The notes below the pieces were generated by a model. The model saw only the letters and a list, made by a program, of their open reading frames with translations. It was not told the DNA's origin and did not search any database. The position numbers and the translations under genes were made by a program. Shown piece by piece: positions 33,000-44,140 of a DNA stretch of 64,000 nt. Location of the stretch: NCBI RefSeq assembly GCF_032062135.1, contig NC_092864.1:16877653-16941652 (forward strand), given 5' to 3'. Positions within the stretch are counted from its first letter, which is position 1, and every line of letters begins with the position of its first letter. The DNA is from Pyxicephalus adspersus. Taxonomy: Eukaryota; Chordata; Amphibia; Anura; Pyxicephalidae.

Positions 33000-33400
33000 G
33001 GACGAGAGGGCGGTTTTATTTCTATACCGCTTTGCCTTGTAATGATATGTGTTTTTAATCAGTTTGCTTTCAGAGAGATAAGGCTTTTTTGTTGTGTCAT
33101 CTCGGTGAGGTCACAATTCTTTGCTTGTTGCCTGGCAACTCTTGTGATTTCTTGTCACCGAGTTCCTTTACCCCATGGGACCGATCTTTTCTGATGAACG
33201 TGGTATAGAGCGTTTTTTAACAGTTTAATTAGGCTATTAACTGAGGTTGATACCCAATGAAAGCAAATGTTGTAGCCTCACAAAAAGTGTAAATGTCAGA
33301 GAAATTTCTGTTTAATCGCCTTTATTAATTATCTTTTAATGTTGTAATCTGATTTCCACAATGTTTTCCCCAATAAAAGATGAACATTTCAGCTGATTCT
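33000..33400. other. conserved-looking block with an RFX-type X-box palindrome
   Basis: After the pyrimidine tract the composition becomes even and no repeat is recognised. The core GTTGCC-T-GGCAAC at 33127-33139 fits the RFX X-box (two GTTNCC half-sites separated by 1-3 bases). It is nested in TCACAA/TTGTGA (33111-33116, 33142-33147) and CTCGGTGA/TCACCGAG (33101-33108, 33155-33162). Further downstream are TTAATTA-type homeodomain cores. Confidence 0.4.
33127..33139. promoter_or_regulatory. candidate RFX X-box
   Basis: GTTGCCTGGCAAC is a perfect inverted repeat with a one-base spacer, matching the X-box bound by RFX factors that control ciliary genes. No gene start is nearby; the closest ciliary or centriolar gene is TEDC2, ending 7 kb upstream. 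A role as an enhancer is possible but not shown. Confidence 0.45.
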
Positions 33401-34495
33401 AAAGTACATAAAACATCATGTAAATCGTACTTGTCACCCAGCTGATAACCAACATTTACGAGGAACTAGTCAATGGTATGAGGCACACTGACCTTCATTG
33501 ATGTCTGCCTTACAAACCCATGGGTAAAGAAGGAAAGCGTATCAATGGAGAGGACAGTGAAGGTTCTGCTAGGATAACATTTTGAGGATTGGAAGGGTTT
33601 ATTGTAAGACTTACTGTAGAATAAGTTATTAGTATTGGGGAAGTCATAATAAAACACCAAATCAGTGAGAGTTTAGATAATTGGCTACTCTTAATAGCCA
33701 AAAAAAAGGTGCTGTGTGTCATTGGAAGGAAACACATCAAAGTATGCATAAATTCCGTGGGTGTATAGTTTTTTAAATATGGCCTTAAAATCTGCATTTT
33801 AATTTCATGCTCTAGTGAAATCCTTTGGTGACATTTCACAAATAATGCCTAATTCTTTATATATCCATGTGCTACGCCACAGTGTGAAGTCAGCTTGGCC
33901 TGGGATTGTTCCTTGTTACACATACTAATTATGTGTCAATGCCGTCATCAATGTTACCAGTGAAGTAGTAATTAGAACACAATATTATTGAGGTCAGTGT
34001 TGGCATGGCATAGACAGGAATAGAAGAAATAGAATAAATTGTGGGTTGGCAAGTAGATGGCCGTTATATATAAATCCCGTAACAAACGTCAGCAGTGTGG
34101 TTATTTTTATTGGAGGAGGGCAGTAGATTGGAGTCTACCGAGCTGCAGATTTTGAAATATTTTGTAAAGCTGTATATTTAACTTTGTATATACAGGCCTA
34201 AAAGGCCTAATTTATTTATTGTCAAAAAATGTTCTTGCATTTTTGTATGTGATATGACTACATCTCCAATTGAAAGTAGCACTACCTACCTAACCCTTAC
34301 ACAGCCTGCCTATGACCATAGCTTGATTCCTCCAAATACCATTCCTGCAGGAAGAAAAAGAAGCAGCACATAGAGCCAATCAGGTAAGCTGCAGAAAGCA
34401 GAGATCATCCATGTGCTTGCACTTTTCCTTTAGAGATCACCTATATTTATATTCATATTTTTTCTGTATTTTAAATATACTCTAATGAACTGGGC

Positions 34496-34540
<45 letters not shown>

Positions 34541-35220
34541 TCACTCCATGGATTGGCTGCATTGCTCAGCCCCTGCAGGAGAAAATACAATAGAAAACTA
34601 ATCTTGGCTGTTGTTAAATAGGAACATATTATGAATTCTTCTCTGTTGGAGCTTTCTAAGTTTGTGCTTTGAAAAGCATTTGAGAGTAAATTATATTTTT
34701 TTTACGCCTTTTATTTTTTTGGATGAAGCATTTGTGGCAGAATAATCCTGGATGGTGCCCAATCGATGAGAACGTTTTTCTGGGAACCGGATGACTCATA
34801 AAGGTAACCTGTCTGTGGTACCGCTAATCAGATTTTTTGACAGTGTTTTTTTTTAACATGTAGATTCCCTAGAGCTGAGCTATTTCTGGCACCAATAACC
34901 CTCCCTGACCTGCTCCTGAAATATGGATGTTTAAAGATCACATTGTTTAGATTTTACATTGAGAAATCCACATCTAGATACAAGAAGGCCAGCCTGGCCA
35001 TTGCGATAAAATATAGAATATAAAATACCCTAAAGCAAACCATGTTTGTAACATTGGCTAATGGAATAAGCATTCCTTTGAATGAGTTCAGCAATGGCAG
35101 CATACGTCATCCCTCAGATAGACCCACTTTGAATATGCAAGGATGCATGTTAGATGCTAGGCTTTCAGTGTTGAAAGCAAGTAAATAGAAATGTGTGCAC
35201 AAGCATCGTCTGACCTCATA
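33401..35220. other. intergenic sequence, nothing recognised except an AT repeat
   Basis: AT-rich; the (AT)n tract at 34499-34535 is the only clear feature. Confidence 0.5.
34499..34535. repeat. (AT)n microsatellite
   Basis: AT run of about 37 bases followed by a short ACAC stretch. Confidence 0.95.
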
Positions 35221-35446
35221 GGGCCTGATTTGCTAAAGCTGTCCAAGACTGAAGAAGATGATCTATTGTGAGAGAATCTGGGTGATCCAGCAAACCTAGA
35301 ATGGATATCTTTATCATTTTTTTTGCTATTAGTTGAGAAATGTTTAACTTCTGGACCAGATTTATTCCAGGTTTGCTGAATCACCCAGGATCCCCCATGA
35401 TAGTTTAATTTTTCTAGTCTTGCAGAGCTTTAATAAGTCTGGTTCA
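35221..35446. repeat. palindromic MITE, diverged copy
   Basis: 'gggcctgatttgctaaagct' at the left and 'gagctttaataagtctggtt' at the right pair. Inside are 'gggtgatccagcaaacctag' and 'ccaggtttgctgaatcaccc', also complementary. Same family as 5822-6243 and 59320-59535. Confidence 0.75.
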
Positions 35447-36415
35447 TAGTGGTCATATTAGACCTCCAGATCTGTGCAGTAATCCAGTGTGAATTTTTGC
35501 CGTTATACAGAAGTTTCCTGTAATCAAGACCAGTCACTGGTGCTCTATCTCCTTTTGTAAGATGAGTGGTCCTGTATCTCCCCCTCCTGCAGTTTTCTGC
35601 AGACAGCCTGTGGTCCCTCCCACAGCTCTACTTCCTTCACATTGATGAAGTCACCACTACTTTTACAGGGTAATAACTGGAGATGCAAAGAATTAGGTGC
35701 ACACAAGGTAGAATTATGTTCCTTGTACCCACTGAGGAATATCTTTAAAATAATACATTTATCATATTTCCTGTTGGCCTGGTCATGGCACGTCACATCA
35801 CCCCAAAATAAAGCATATAAATAAATTATGTTTTAATTATATGTTGATAGGTGAGTTGATGATTCAGAGATCCACAAATATCATCCCGTTTAGGAGTATT
35901 AAGAGATTCCTTTCATCATTTATCTCAGCCAAGGTTGGTAGTCCTTCAAAGCACTAAATTCTTTTCATTATTTTCAAGAACCATTATTTTCTAATTCCAC
36001 TTTTTGAAGTCCATTCCGGTTTGAGGGGTTTCTTCTGCACATTGTACTTAATATGCATACTGTCTGCTTCCATTTCAAGGTTAGACATTTTACATAGGGC
36101 TCCCCTATATTGCCTGCACCTAATAAACAAAATATAACAATCTAAAAACCCTGATGTTTTAGCTTAATAAGTGTTAGCTAAAAACCAGACCTGTCCATGG
36201 TGCTGATGGTGAGGATGGGGATGTTGGTAATAGATTGCTGGTCCCCCTTTTCACTACAGGACTTTGATCTAGATGTTTAGGGCAAAGGGGCCGTCAACTT
36301 ACCCGAGTGCTGCTATTTGGTGCAAATAGTAAACTCTGCAAGGGATATCTCACCATTGGGGTCCCCTCTAAATTATGAGAAGCCAGAAATTGATTTAGCT
36401 TTCCAGCAATCAATA
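35447..36415. other. intergenic sequence, nothing recognised
   Basis: No exon, structural RNA or known repeat could be identified. Confidence 0.45.
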
Positions 36416-37533
36416 TACGAGGGGTTGCTGAGACGTTCCCGGCTTTGCCTAGAAAGAGGAGAGCCAGAGTTATGAAATAACACATTTATTCAACATACTG
36501 TATTCCCCCCTGAGAGTGATGCACTTGGTACAGCGTAGTTGCAGCTTTTTTAGACTGTTCAAAAAAAAAGTCCTTTGGTTGGGCCGCAAACCAGCTCTCA
36601 GCATCATCTTTGACATCAGCAATGTCCTTTAAAACGTTGCCCTTTCAGGTGTTTCTTCAAATTTAGGAACAGATAATAGTCCGAAGGGCCAGGTTAGGCG
36701 AGTAGGGAGGATGGTGGACCAATTGGAAATCCAGGGTGTTCAATTTGGCAGCCACCACGTTGGACATGTGCACAGGTCCATTGTCCTGGAAAAAAAGGAT
36801 CCCTTTGGACAACTTTCCACAGCGTTTTGTCCTAATTGCCTCTTTCAGCTGGTCGAAGAGGTCAGCATAATACTGTCTGGTGATACTAGAGCCCTGAGGT
36901 AGGTCATCTACCAACAGAGTACCGTCTTTGTCCCAGAAAACAGACACCATGACTTTATTGGCCGATTTCTGGGTTCGGAACTTCTTCGGCTTCGGGGACC
37001 CGGTGTGCCGCCATTTCTTTGACTGTTCCTTGGTTTCAGGATCATAGATGTGGAGCCAGGTTTCATCCTCAGTCACTAACCTAGCCAAAAAGTCCTGTGC
37101 AGCTTCAAAATGGGCCAAAACAGCTTTGGATGCTTCAACTTGTTCCTTCTTCTGATAACTATCCAAACATATCGCCACCCACTTCGCTAGAACCTTGCAC
37201 ATATCTAGGATAGTGGTGATAACAAACCCAACACGCTCCTGTGAAATGTCAAATATCTGGGCTATCTTTTTTGCGGATATTCAACGGTCCTCAATTATCA
37301 GCTCATGGACAGCATCGCATGGTGCCGGGTCAGTAGAGGTTGGGGGGTGCCCACTGCGTTCATCTTCAATGTTGAAATGCCCCGTCTTGAAATGAGATAT
37401 CCAGGTTTTGACATGAGACCTGATATTTGCACAGTTATATACTAAGATACTAGGTTGTCATATGCCCCCACACTCATTTTTCAATTTCATCTGGAAGGGG
37501 GCAAAGCCAGGAACTTCTCAGCACCCCCTCGTA
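36416..37533 (-). mobile_element. mariner transposon, nearly full length, inactive
   Basis: The left end 'tacgaggggttgctgagacg' (36416) and the right end 'ctcagcaccccctcgta' (to 37533) are inverted repeats of about 30 bp with few mismatches, each bounded by TA, the mariner target. The minus strand holds a decayed transposase (see 36663-37283). At about 1.1 kb it is slightly shorter than the usual 1.3 kb. A hAT MITE (37554-37897) lies 20 bp to the right. Confidence 0.9.
36663..37283 (-). pseudogene. mariner transposase pseudogene
   Basis: The minus-strand frame is open from a TGA (37281-37283) down to about 36663. It reads ISAKKIAQIFDISQERVGFV (second helix-turn-helix), then LVTEDETWLHIYDPETKEQS, VFWDKDGTLLVDDLPQG, ILFFQDNGPVHMSN and LVHHPPYSPNLA. 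These are the mariner catalytic blocks: Asp in EDETW, Asp in QDNGPVH, and the third Asp of the 'YSPDLAP' motif, which is Asn here. The frame shifts just after that block (NLA, then LRTIICS) and the TGA interrupts the N-terminal domain, where CDAVHELIIEDR precedes it. The enzyme, normally about 345 residues and of the DD34D type, is therefore dead by at least three lesions. Confidence 0.9.
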
Positions 37534-37553
37534 GATGTAGACGCCAACTAGAT

Positions 37554-37897
37554 CAGTGGTCGACATCCTCTTTGGTCTGGCGAACTGCTAAAATCAGCGG
37601 CTCCCGACTGCCCATGCGCGTGGAGCCAGGTGTCACTTAAAGGGGGAGAAACCTCCCCCATAGTGACATCATGAATACATAACCCCATCCACTCTCCCAT
37701 CGCAGATCTGAGTCTGCAATGAGAGATTGGGCGGGTTGTCTGCAGGGACACAGACCACTCACCTCCCTGAGCCTAGGAACTGTACGGGGGACGTGGTCCG
37801 CAGCTCTGGCTGGTTCATCCCCACAGCGAGGTCCTTCTCTTGACCCCACTCGGAGGTGCACCGGCCAAAGCCGCAGACCACCAGTTGGTGAGTGCTG
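37554..37897 (+). mobile_element. hAT MITE ('ggtccccaacc' family), full-length 344-bp copy
   Basis: Begins 'cagtggtcgacatcctcttt' and ends 'gaccaccagttggtgagtgctg'. The 8-bp flanks 'aactagat' and 'atctagat' agree at 7 of 8, as expected of a hAT duplication. The inside is rich in G+C and CpG with 'ccatgcgcgtggagccaggt', 'agtgacatcatgaa', 'cccatccactctcccat' and 'gacgtggtccgcagctctgg', shared with the other copies. No coding capacity. Confidence 0.85.
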
Positions 37898-37926
37898 ATC
37901 TAGATGACATTTATTTTTCTAAGCTG

Positions 37927-37928
<2 letters not shown>

Positions 37929-37970
<42 letters not shown>
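37929..37970. repeat. (AT)n microsatellite
   Basis: TA dinucleotides over about 42 bases, just right of the hAT MITE. Confidence 0.95.
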
Positions 37971-37973
<3 letters not shown>

Positions 37974-40429
37974 TGATTTCCATGGTTTGCATTCTATAAA
38001 ATGCTGTTTTTAACATTTATTTCATCCTTCATTTTTTACATTAATTTTCTACAGAAAGGCTTGAGATTTTACTGATTGTGTTTCAATCTAATTTAAATCC
38101 AATACCTATAAGTGGGACTTAACTTGAAATAACTAACATTTTGGTTCTAGTTCTTTTCTCTGTCAGATATATGAATTGAAGGGACAAAAGATGGAACCCT
38201 ATAGCCATACAATTCATATATGAAATAGTTGTAGTATGTTGTATATTTAATTTCCATCCTTTTATTTAATGCAGGGATAATGTGATGGGTAGTATTAATA
38301 GGCACTCAGAGAGGCTGGCTGTTTTCCTGGCACATTTAGCTGACAGTTTCTGCAGGGGCTGACCTTGCCTGCTTATCAACCCTACATTAATGAAATGTGC
38401 TCCTGGTAACATTTTGACAGATGGAATAAATGAGAAGCAAATTGCAAATAATATTTAATCCATTACAATATTAAGCCCATACAGAATATCTCTAAAAGCA
38501 CACAAAATGGGTTTTCATCCATTATTGATTATCCGTAATCTGCTTGCCACATATTAATAGGTAGGAAGATATCTATTTATAACTGTATTTACTAAATTTA
38601 GTCATAACTATGTAGTCTAAACACATTGCTTGAAGGATCTGGTTTTAGGGGTTCCAGATCATTCACTGAAGGAGGCTTTTTTCCTGCTGAACCCTGGATG
38701 GCAAGTAGCTGGTACTATAGTCTTCGATTTTCAGATCCTGGGTTTAGTTCCCAAGAGGGCCATTGTTTGAAGTCTCCATTTACTTTTATATGAGCTTCAT
38801 ATAGACAGTCCATCTGATGAGAATGGTCTATTTTGTAAGGTGCATACCAGTTCTTAGAAGTGAGAGAATGTGGTGTCTTCCACTGATGTTCTTTCATGGA
38901 AAGTGCTGGCTTTAGGACATTCAAAAATGAATTGTCAACCTCCATGATAATCCTTGAACAAAAACATGCAGGCAACTAGCAAAGTCAATCTCCTGGTCCA
39001 GGTTAGTTGATACATTTTAGTCAATATATCAGCATGACCACCAGGTACCTAGATTCACTGAAAGAGTTCAAAAGCAACCACAAGAATGTATCAGACTAGT
39101 AAAATAGACCACAAGTATTTATTAAAATAACACTGTCTGAATAATGATGCTGTCAGTTGGGATGTAAACTGGCTGCATCCTTGGATGGTCAGCCTGCATG
39201 TTTAATTTATATAAGATCTCACCAATCAACTCATTAATTCAACTAAGAATCTATTGTTTGGCTTATTAGAAACAAACCAGGTAATCAATGGGATGATCGC
39301 TGTACCAGATTTGGACACCAGTACCCCATGCCCACCTTGCCCACCTATACTTATACAATAAATAATTACAAAATTATCCTTGAGCAATAAAGAATATATC
39401 TGACATTTCTCACTTTTTGCACAGGGACAATTAAAAAGAAGGCATCAACTATAATCCCACCAAGGGTGGACTTACCACTGGATTCATATTTATGAAACTA
39501 GATTCAAGAGTAGATTCCAAAATGCCTGAGCTAAATGCATGCTAAAAATCTTAAAAAACACCCAAACCTTCCCAAAATTAACTTATCCAACCTATGATAC
39601 ATACATACATACATTTTTATTCTAATCTTACCAACTATCACCCACCTGAATTGCATAGAAAAACACCAAGGCCCAGTCTCAAATAGGATATGTAATGAGA
39701 ATAGAAAGGGGATTAGCATGCTGATTAGCATGTTTAGAAAACATTCTACCAGTATTTGTGAACAAGATTATTGAGAACACATATTTTAAAGCTTCTCCAG
39801 ATTGCTGACATTTTGATGGTCCACCATCTGGTGAGGCTTAATGCCACTAGTCTTTCCTCCTCTATGATTCAGTTCCATAAGTTCAGGGTGAGTCATATTT
39901 TGTCTTTTTTTATTGTAAGAAGGTAGTACACTCAACATTACCAGTAGCAGCACTGCTTTCAGGTCAGTTTAACCAACACCTATCTGTATGGGTGACATTC
40001 TTTCCACTGACCAACAATAAAAGAGGCATTCACCCCATTGACCACTGAGCTAAAGCACCATGAACTGGGCATATCATCAACATTGGCATGGATTCCTTAA
40101 GACCTTAATCTGATTCATCATCCAGCTACATATGCCAACTCAGATTCACTTACCCAAAGAGAACCCAGCTACAGCCAAAACTAAGACACCTGTGTAATGT
40201 TTCTGTGATCACTGACACTTACCTGACCCATCCTACTCCTTCTACATCTCAATTAGTCCATTTCTGTAATAAAGGCCCTTACTGGCCATTAAGGTAGAAG
40301 AGATGTCCTAGAGCCAACCATACATGTTCCAGGCCAACTGGTTGTTCTACAGAAGACCAAAGCAGATATGAAGGCACCTACAATAATCTGCTTTTGTAGA
40401 GAGTATAATGTAAGCTTTGTTTTTTTTGG
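37971..40429. other. intergenic sequence with SINE-like and hAT-like fragments
   Basis: Holds a possible tRNA-derived SINE fragment at 38670-38800 and, at about 39950-40070, a stretch resembling the hAT-like element at 52611-52851 ('ctttcaggtcagtttaacc', 'gacattctttccactgacc'). No gene was recognised. Confidence 0.5.
38670..38800 (+). mobile_element. possible tRNA-derived SINE fragment
   Basis: 'gtagctggtactatagtctt', 'tcagatcctgggtttagttc', 'ccattgtttgaagtctccat' has the order of a vertebrate tRNA-SINE (A-box region, 'ctgggttcaaatcc' B box, then 'gcatggagtctgcat'). Strongly diverged, with a low-confidence class. Confidence 0.35.
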
Positions 40430-40699
40430 CTATAAACTATTCAAGTGGTACGCCTCCACTCTTCTGGGAAGGTGTTCAACAACATTTAGAAGAGTGTGGG
40501 AATGTGAGCCTGTAAACCAAAAGAGATCAGGTACTGATCTTGGTTTCCAGTTGGCATTCTTTTCATTCCAGGGGTGCTCAGTAGGGTTGAGGTCGGGGCT
40601 CTTTGTAGGCCACTTGATTGCTCCACACCAAATCCTTCTAACTATGGCTTTGTGGTGACAGCCTATGTGCACATGGACACAAAAAAGGGCCTTCCTCAA
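40430..40699 (-). pseudogene. Tc1-like transposase remnant
   Basis: An open minus-strand stretch of 89 codons beginning MRKALFCVHVHIGCHHKAIV. It contains IKWPTKSPDLNPTEHPWNEK, in which the Glu of PTEH is the catalytic residue, and ends in VEHLPRRVEAYHLNSL. The first two catalytic Asp blocks are not in this frame. Tc1 enzymes are about 340 residues long, so this is a fragment. Its start codon is incidental. Confidence 0.7.
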
Positions 40700-40835
40700 A
40701 GTGTTATCACAAATCTAAAAGCTTGCGGTTATCTAAAATGTCTTTGTATGGTGTAACAATACCATTATCATCAATGGAAACATCTGAACTCAATACATTG
40801 GAGGGGCATCCATATTCCATTGGCCATATCGTAGG
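40430..40835 (-). mobile_element. Tc1-like transposon fragment
   Basis: The minus strand reads WPTKSPDLNPTEHPW and, further on, LLNVVEHLPRRVEAY, the last catalytic block and tail of a Tc1-like transposase. The right edge 'ggccatatcgta' near 40830 resembles a terminal repeat of that family ('ttggccatatagt'). The left end and most of the rest of the element are missing or too diverged to place. Confidence 0.7.
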
Positions 40836-43039
40836 TATGAGTGTCATGTGTCGACATAAATCATGTATTGAATTTTTTAATAGCTTTAACGCATAAAAAC
40901 AGGCTGCTCTATTTGAACTGATCTTTTAAAAAAATATATATATCTTTAATTGAGTTATGTGGTCTATGTAATTCTCCTGTTGTACCTGACAGCACACTTT
41001 CTATACATTCAGATGTAATTATTAGCAATATCTTAGAAATAAAGCAGGCTGTTAATGCCTAGAAAGGATGGGTGGCTGTTTACTGATTTAATATGGCAGT
41101 ATATGATGAATAAAGTGGTTAACTATTTCACGTATGGTACATTTCTGCTCTGTGCCGCAGCTGCAGATCTCTTCAGCTTCTTTGTGTATTGAAATGTGAA
41201 GTTGAAATGTTGTATTTAGAAGCTGAGAGGGAAGAATGCAGCCTCTGGATCTCACGTTTTTTTTTTTTTTTTTTAAGCCTAGCTGTAGAACAAAAGCCAC
41301 TGACAGGCAAATTCTAAGCCATTGGCACCTGTTTATACTACAGCAGGAGATGAATAGATAAGCAACTTAACTCCTGAAGTGCATAACGCCAATCAGTTTC
41401 TGAATTCCCATCTTACCACTTGTCACTAAAGAGCATTTATTAAAACAGTCTGCTGATTTATTTACAGAATGCCATTACAGAGTCCATTTCTTTCTTTTTT
41501 TTTGTGCATTCTTCTTTTTTATATATACAGTTCATATCTAAACCCTAAAAGAAAAATGTAATATACCATAGCAGCTCACCACCTTCACCTTTGTTAAGCT
41601 GCTACATAAGTCAAACTTCTAGCTTTGAAAATAATATTTTGATTGTTTCCATCAACACTAGAATGAACGAGCATCGTACACACAGCACTGTTCAATTCTA
41701 CTGGGGAGGCGGCACACGCGGAAAGCACCCCTGCTGCATCCCCCCCATAAAAAATTACATCAGTCATTCCCAGAGGGTAGTTGTAAGCTAGCAAGATTCA
41801 TTTTGAGCAGGTGTGTGTCCATACATCTGTTCACACCTATGTGCATGCTTCCATGGCTTGCATGCATGCATTTCTCAGCTGATGCAATGTGGCCTATTTA
41901 AAGTTAGTCTTGTGCCTGCTACCTTCTTAGTCTACTATTCTGTACCACCCCTGCCAGCGCTCTGCCAACCTCCACCTGTTCCTTGACCTATCTGTGATTG
42001 ACATCCCCATACTGCACCTACCAGCACCTTGACAACCCTTATGTGTTACTCAACCTGCCTCTGACCTGCACTACTGTACCCCAGTTACCAGCACTCGTGC
42101 CCTGCTGGTGCCCAGTGCCTCATGTAACCAAAATCAAGACTACTTAGGTCAGACTGGCAAGAGAGGCTACCTGCACCTACAATCCAATCACAAACCTGGG
42201 CAATTTCTAACTATAAAAATAATAATAATAATAAGTTGATCAGAAGATATTATCTGCCTAAATGATATGCAAACACTGACTTTCCTGTAAAAAGTCAAGC
42301 TTGGCCCCATCCCCACATATGTACGGAATGTATATGGTCATTGAGGTCACCCATCATGTTAGGAAGCACCAAAAGTAAAGCTCAGGAGGACAGACAGGAT
42401 GGGACTATTCATAAACATTTCCACACATATTTCTAATTGGATTTGATGGAAAAAATGAGTGAACCCTGTGTGAAAGTTGTGTAAATCTTTTGTGAAAATA
42501 TTTATAAATAGGAAAATGTAGCGCTGAAAAATACCTTATACTGTGTAGATTACAGTTGTGAACTTTTATGAAAATGCAGGTCTCTTCTTAAAAGACCAGA
42601 AAACATAAACTACCTTGGTGTATATACAGGGGGTTTTGAAATAACTTATTATAATATTTATAACATAATATATTTATCTGTGTTTTTGTGGTTTTACATA
42701 TTTTGGAAATTTTTAAAGCAGCCAAAGATAACAAATAATAGTCCATAATAAGATAAAAATCGAGTAACTGTCTGTTACTGTCTTGCAAAGAGAGAGATTT
42801 TGCTTAAAGAGTTGGAGGGAGCATGACAGCCCAAGCTGGTTTTGGTAAACTACCTCTATGTAACTGCACTTTGTAAATTTGACATTTGCTTGAAAACCCT
42901 AAAACAAAAAGTTAGCAAGTGGACAAAGTTTTATGCTCCTCGTTTGATGCTACATATCAGAGGTAGGTTGCATCTTTAATGTCAGCAACACTCAACCATT
43001 TACCCCTTGTGAGCCTCTAAAATAATTTTTACATCCCAA
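40836..43039. other. intergenic sequence, nothing firm recognised
   Basis: A T tract lies at 41259-41274, and a short Met-free GC-richer stretch at 41700-41760. No gene, RNA or classifiable repeat was seen. Confidence 0.45.
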
Positions 43040-44140
43040 GGATCTCTTGGTAAAACCAGTTCATTGGAGGTCAAGGAACCCTTTGGTTGTAGCCACCTTA
43101 AGGGCCCACCAGTTCATTGGAGATAAACAGGGAAAATTATCCTTATATTGATGGTCAAAAATGCTCCTTACATTAGTGGAAGAATGCAACCCTTACAGTG
43201 GTGGTCCAAATGCTTCTCTCATTGACAGTTGGTGGGCAATGATGCTGGTTTTGCCGAGTGGTATGGGTTCTGCAGGCATCAACAAACAGGAGATCAATCA
43301 GTCAATTCATAAAGAATTCTTTGGTTGTAGGATCCTTAGGGATTCACAAATTTATTAGAGAATAATGGTAATAATTACACTTGCATTGGAGGCCAGTAGG
43401 AAGAATGCAACACTTACAGTGATGGTCCTAATACCAGTTTTATAGACAGCTACAACAAAATCGGTATGATACTGCTAGTTTTGCCAAGTGGCTTGAGTTC
43501 TGGAACTATGTAGGCACCAACGCACAGTAGGTCGGTGAGACAACTCTCCAGAAACCCTTTGGTTGTAGGAACTCTAGGGATCCACCAGTTCATTAGAAAT
43601 CAATGGGGAAAATGTTCCTTACATTGGCGGTCATTAGGAAGAATGCAACCCTTACAGTGGTCATTAAAATGTAAATCTTACAGAGAGCTACAGAATAGGT
43701 GGTGTCATGCTGCTGGTTTGGCCAAGTGACATGGGTTCTGGAACTATACAGACACCAACAAACAGAATGTCTATCAGCCAATGTTCGAAGAAGCCTTTGG
43801 TTGTAGAAACCTTAGTTATCCAGCAGTTCATTGGAGATCAGTGGGGAAAATGCTCTTTATATTAGTGGTCATTAGGAAGAATGCAACTCTTACAGTGTCG
43901 GTCCAAATGCCAGTCTTATAGACAGTTACATAAATAATTGATGTCATGGTGTTGATTTTGCCAGGTAACATAGGCTCTGGAACTATGCAGGTCCCAAAAA
44001 ACAGAAGGTCTATCAGCCAATGCCTAATAAAATATATGGTTGTATGAACCTTAGGCTTCCACCAGTTCTTTAGTTCCACCAGATCAATGTCACTTACATT
44101 GGGCGTCACTTACAGTGATGGTCAGAATGCCAGACCTATG
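43040..44140. repeat. tandem array of about 238-bp units, about 4.5 copies
   Basis: The anchor 'ctttggttgtag' or a close variant occurs at 43081, 43319, 43558, 43795 and 44034, spaced 238, 239, 237 and 239 bp. Each unit also carries 'ccaccagttcattggaga', 'cattaggaagaatgcaac', 'cttacagtggtggtcc', 'atagacagctaca' and 'gccaagtg...gggttctgg' in the same order. Units differ by many substitutions, so the array is old. The first and last copies are partial. No frame is kept between units. Confidence 0.9.

Noticed and set aside
43081..44140. Regularly spaced repeats reminiscent of a CRISPR array
   Set aside because: Units are about 238 bp, diverged throughout and lie in a vertebrate genome; this is a tandem satellite.
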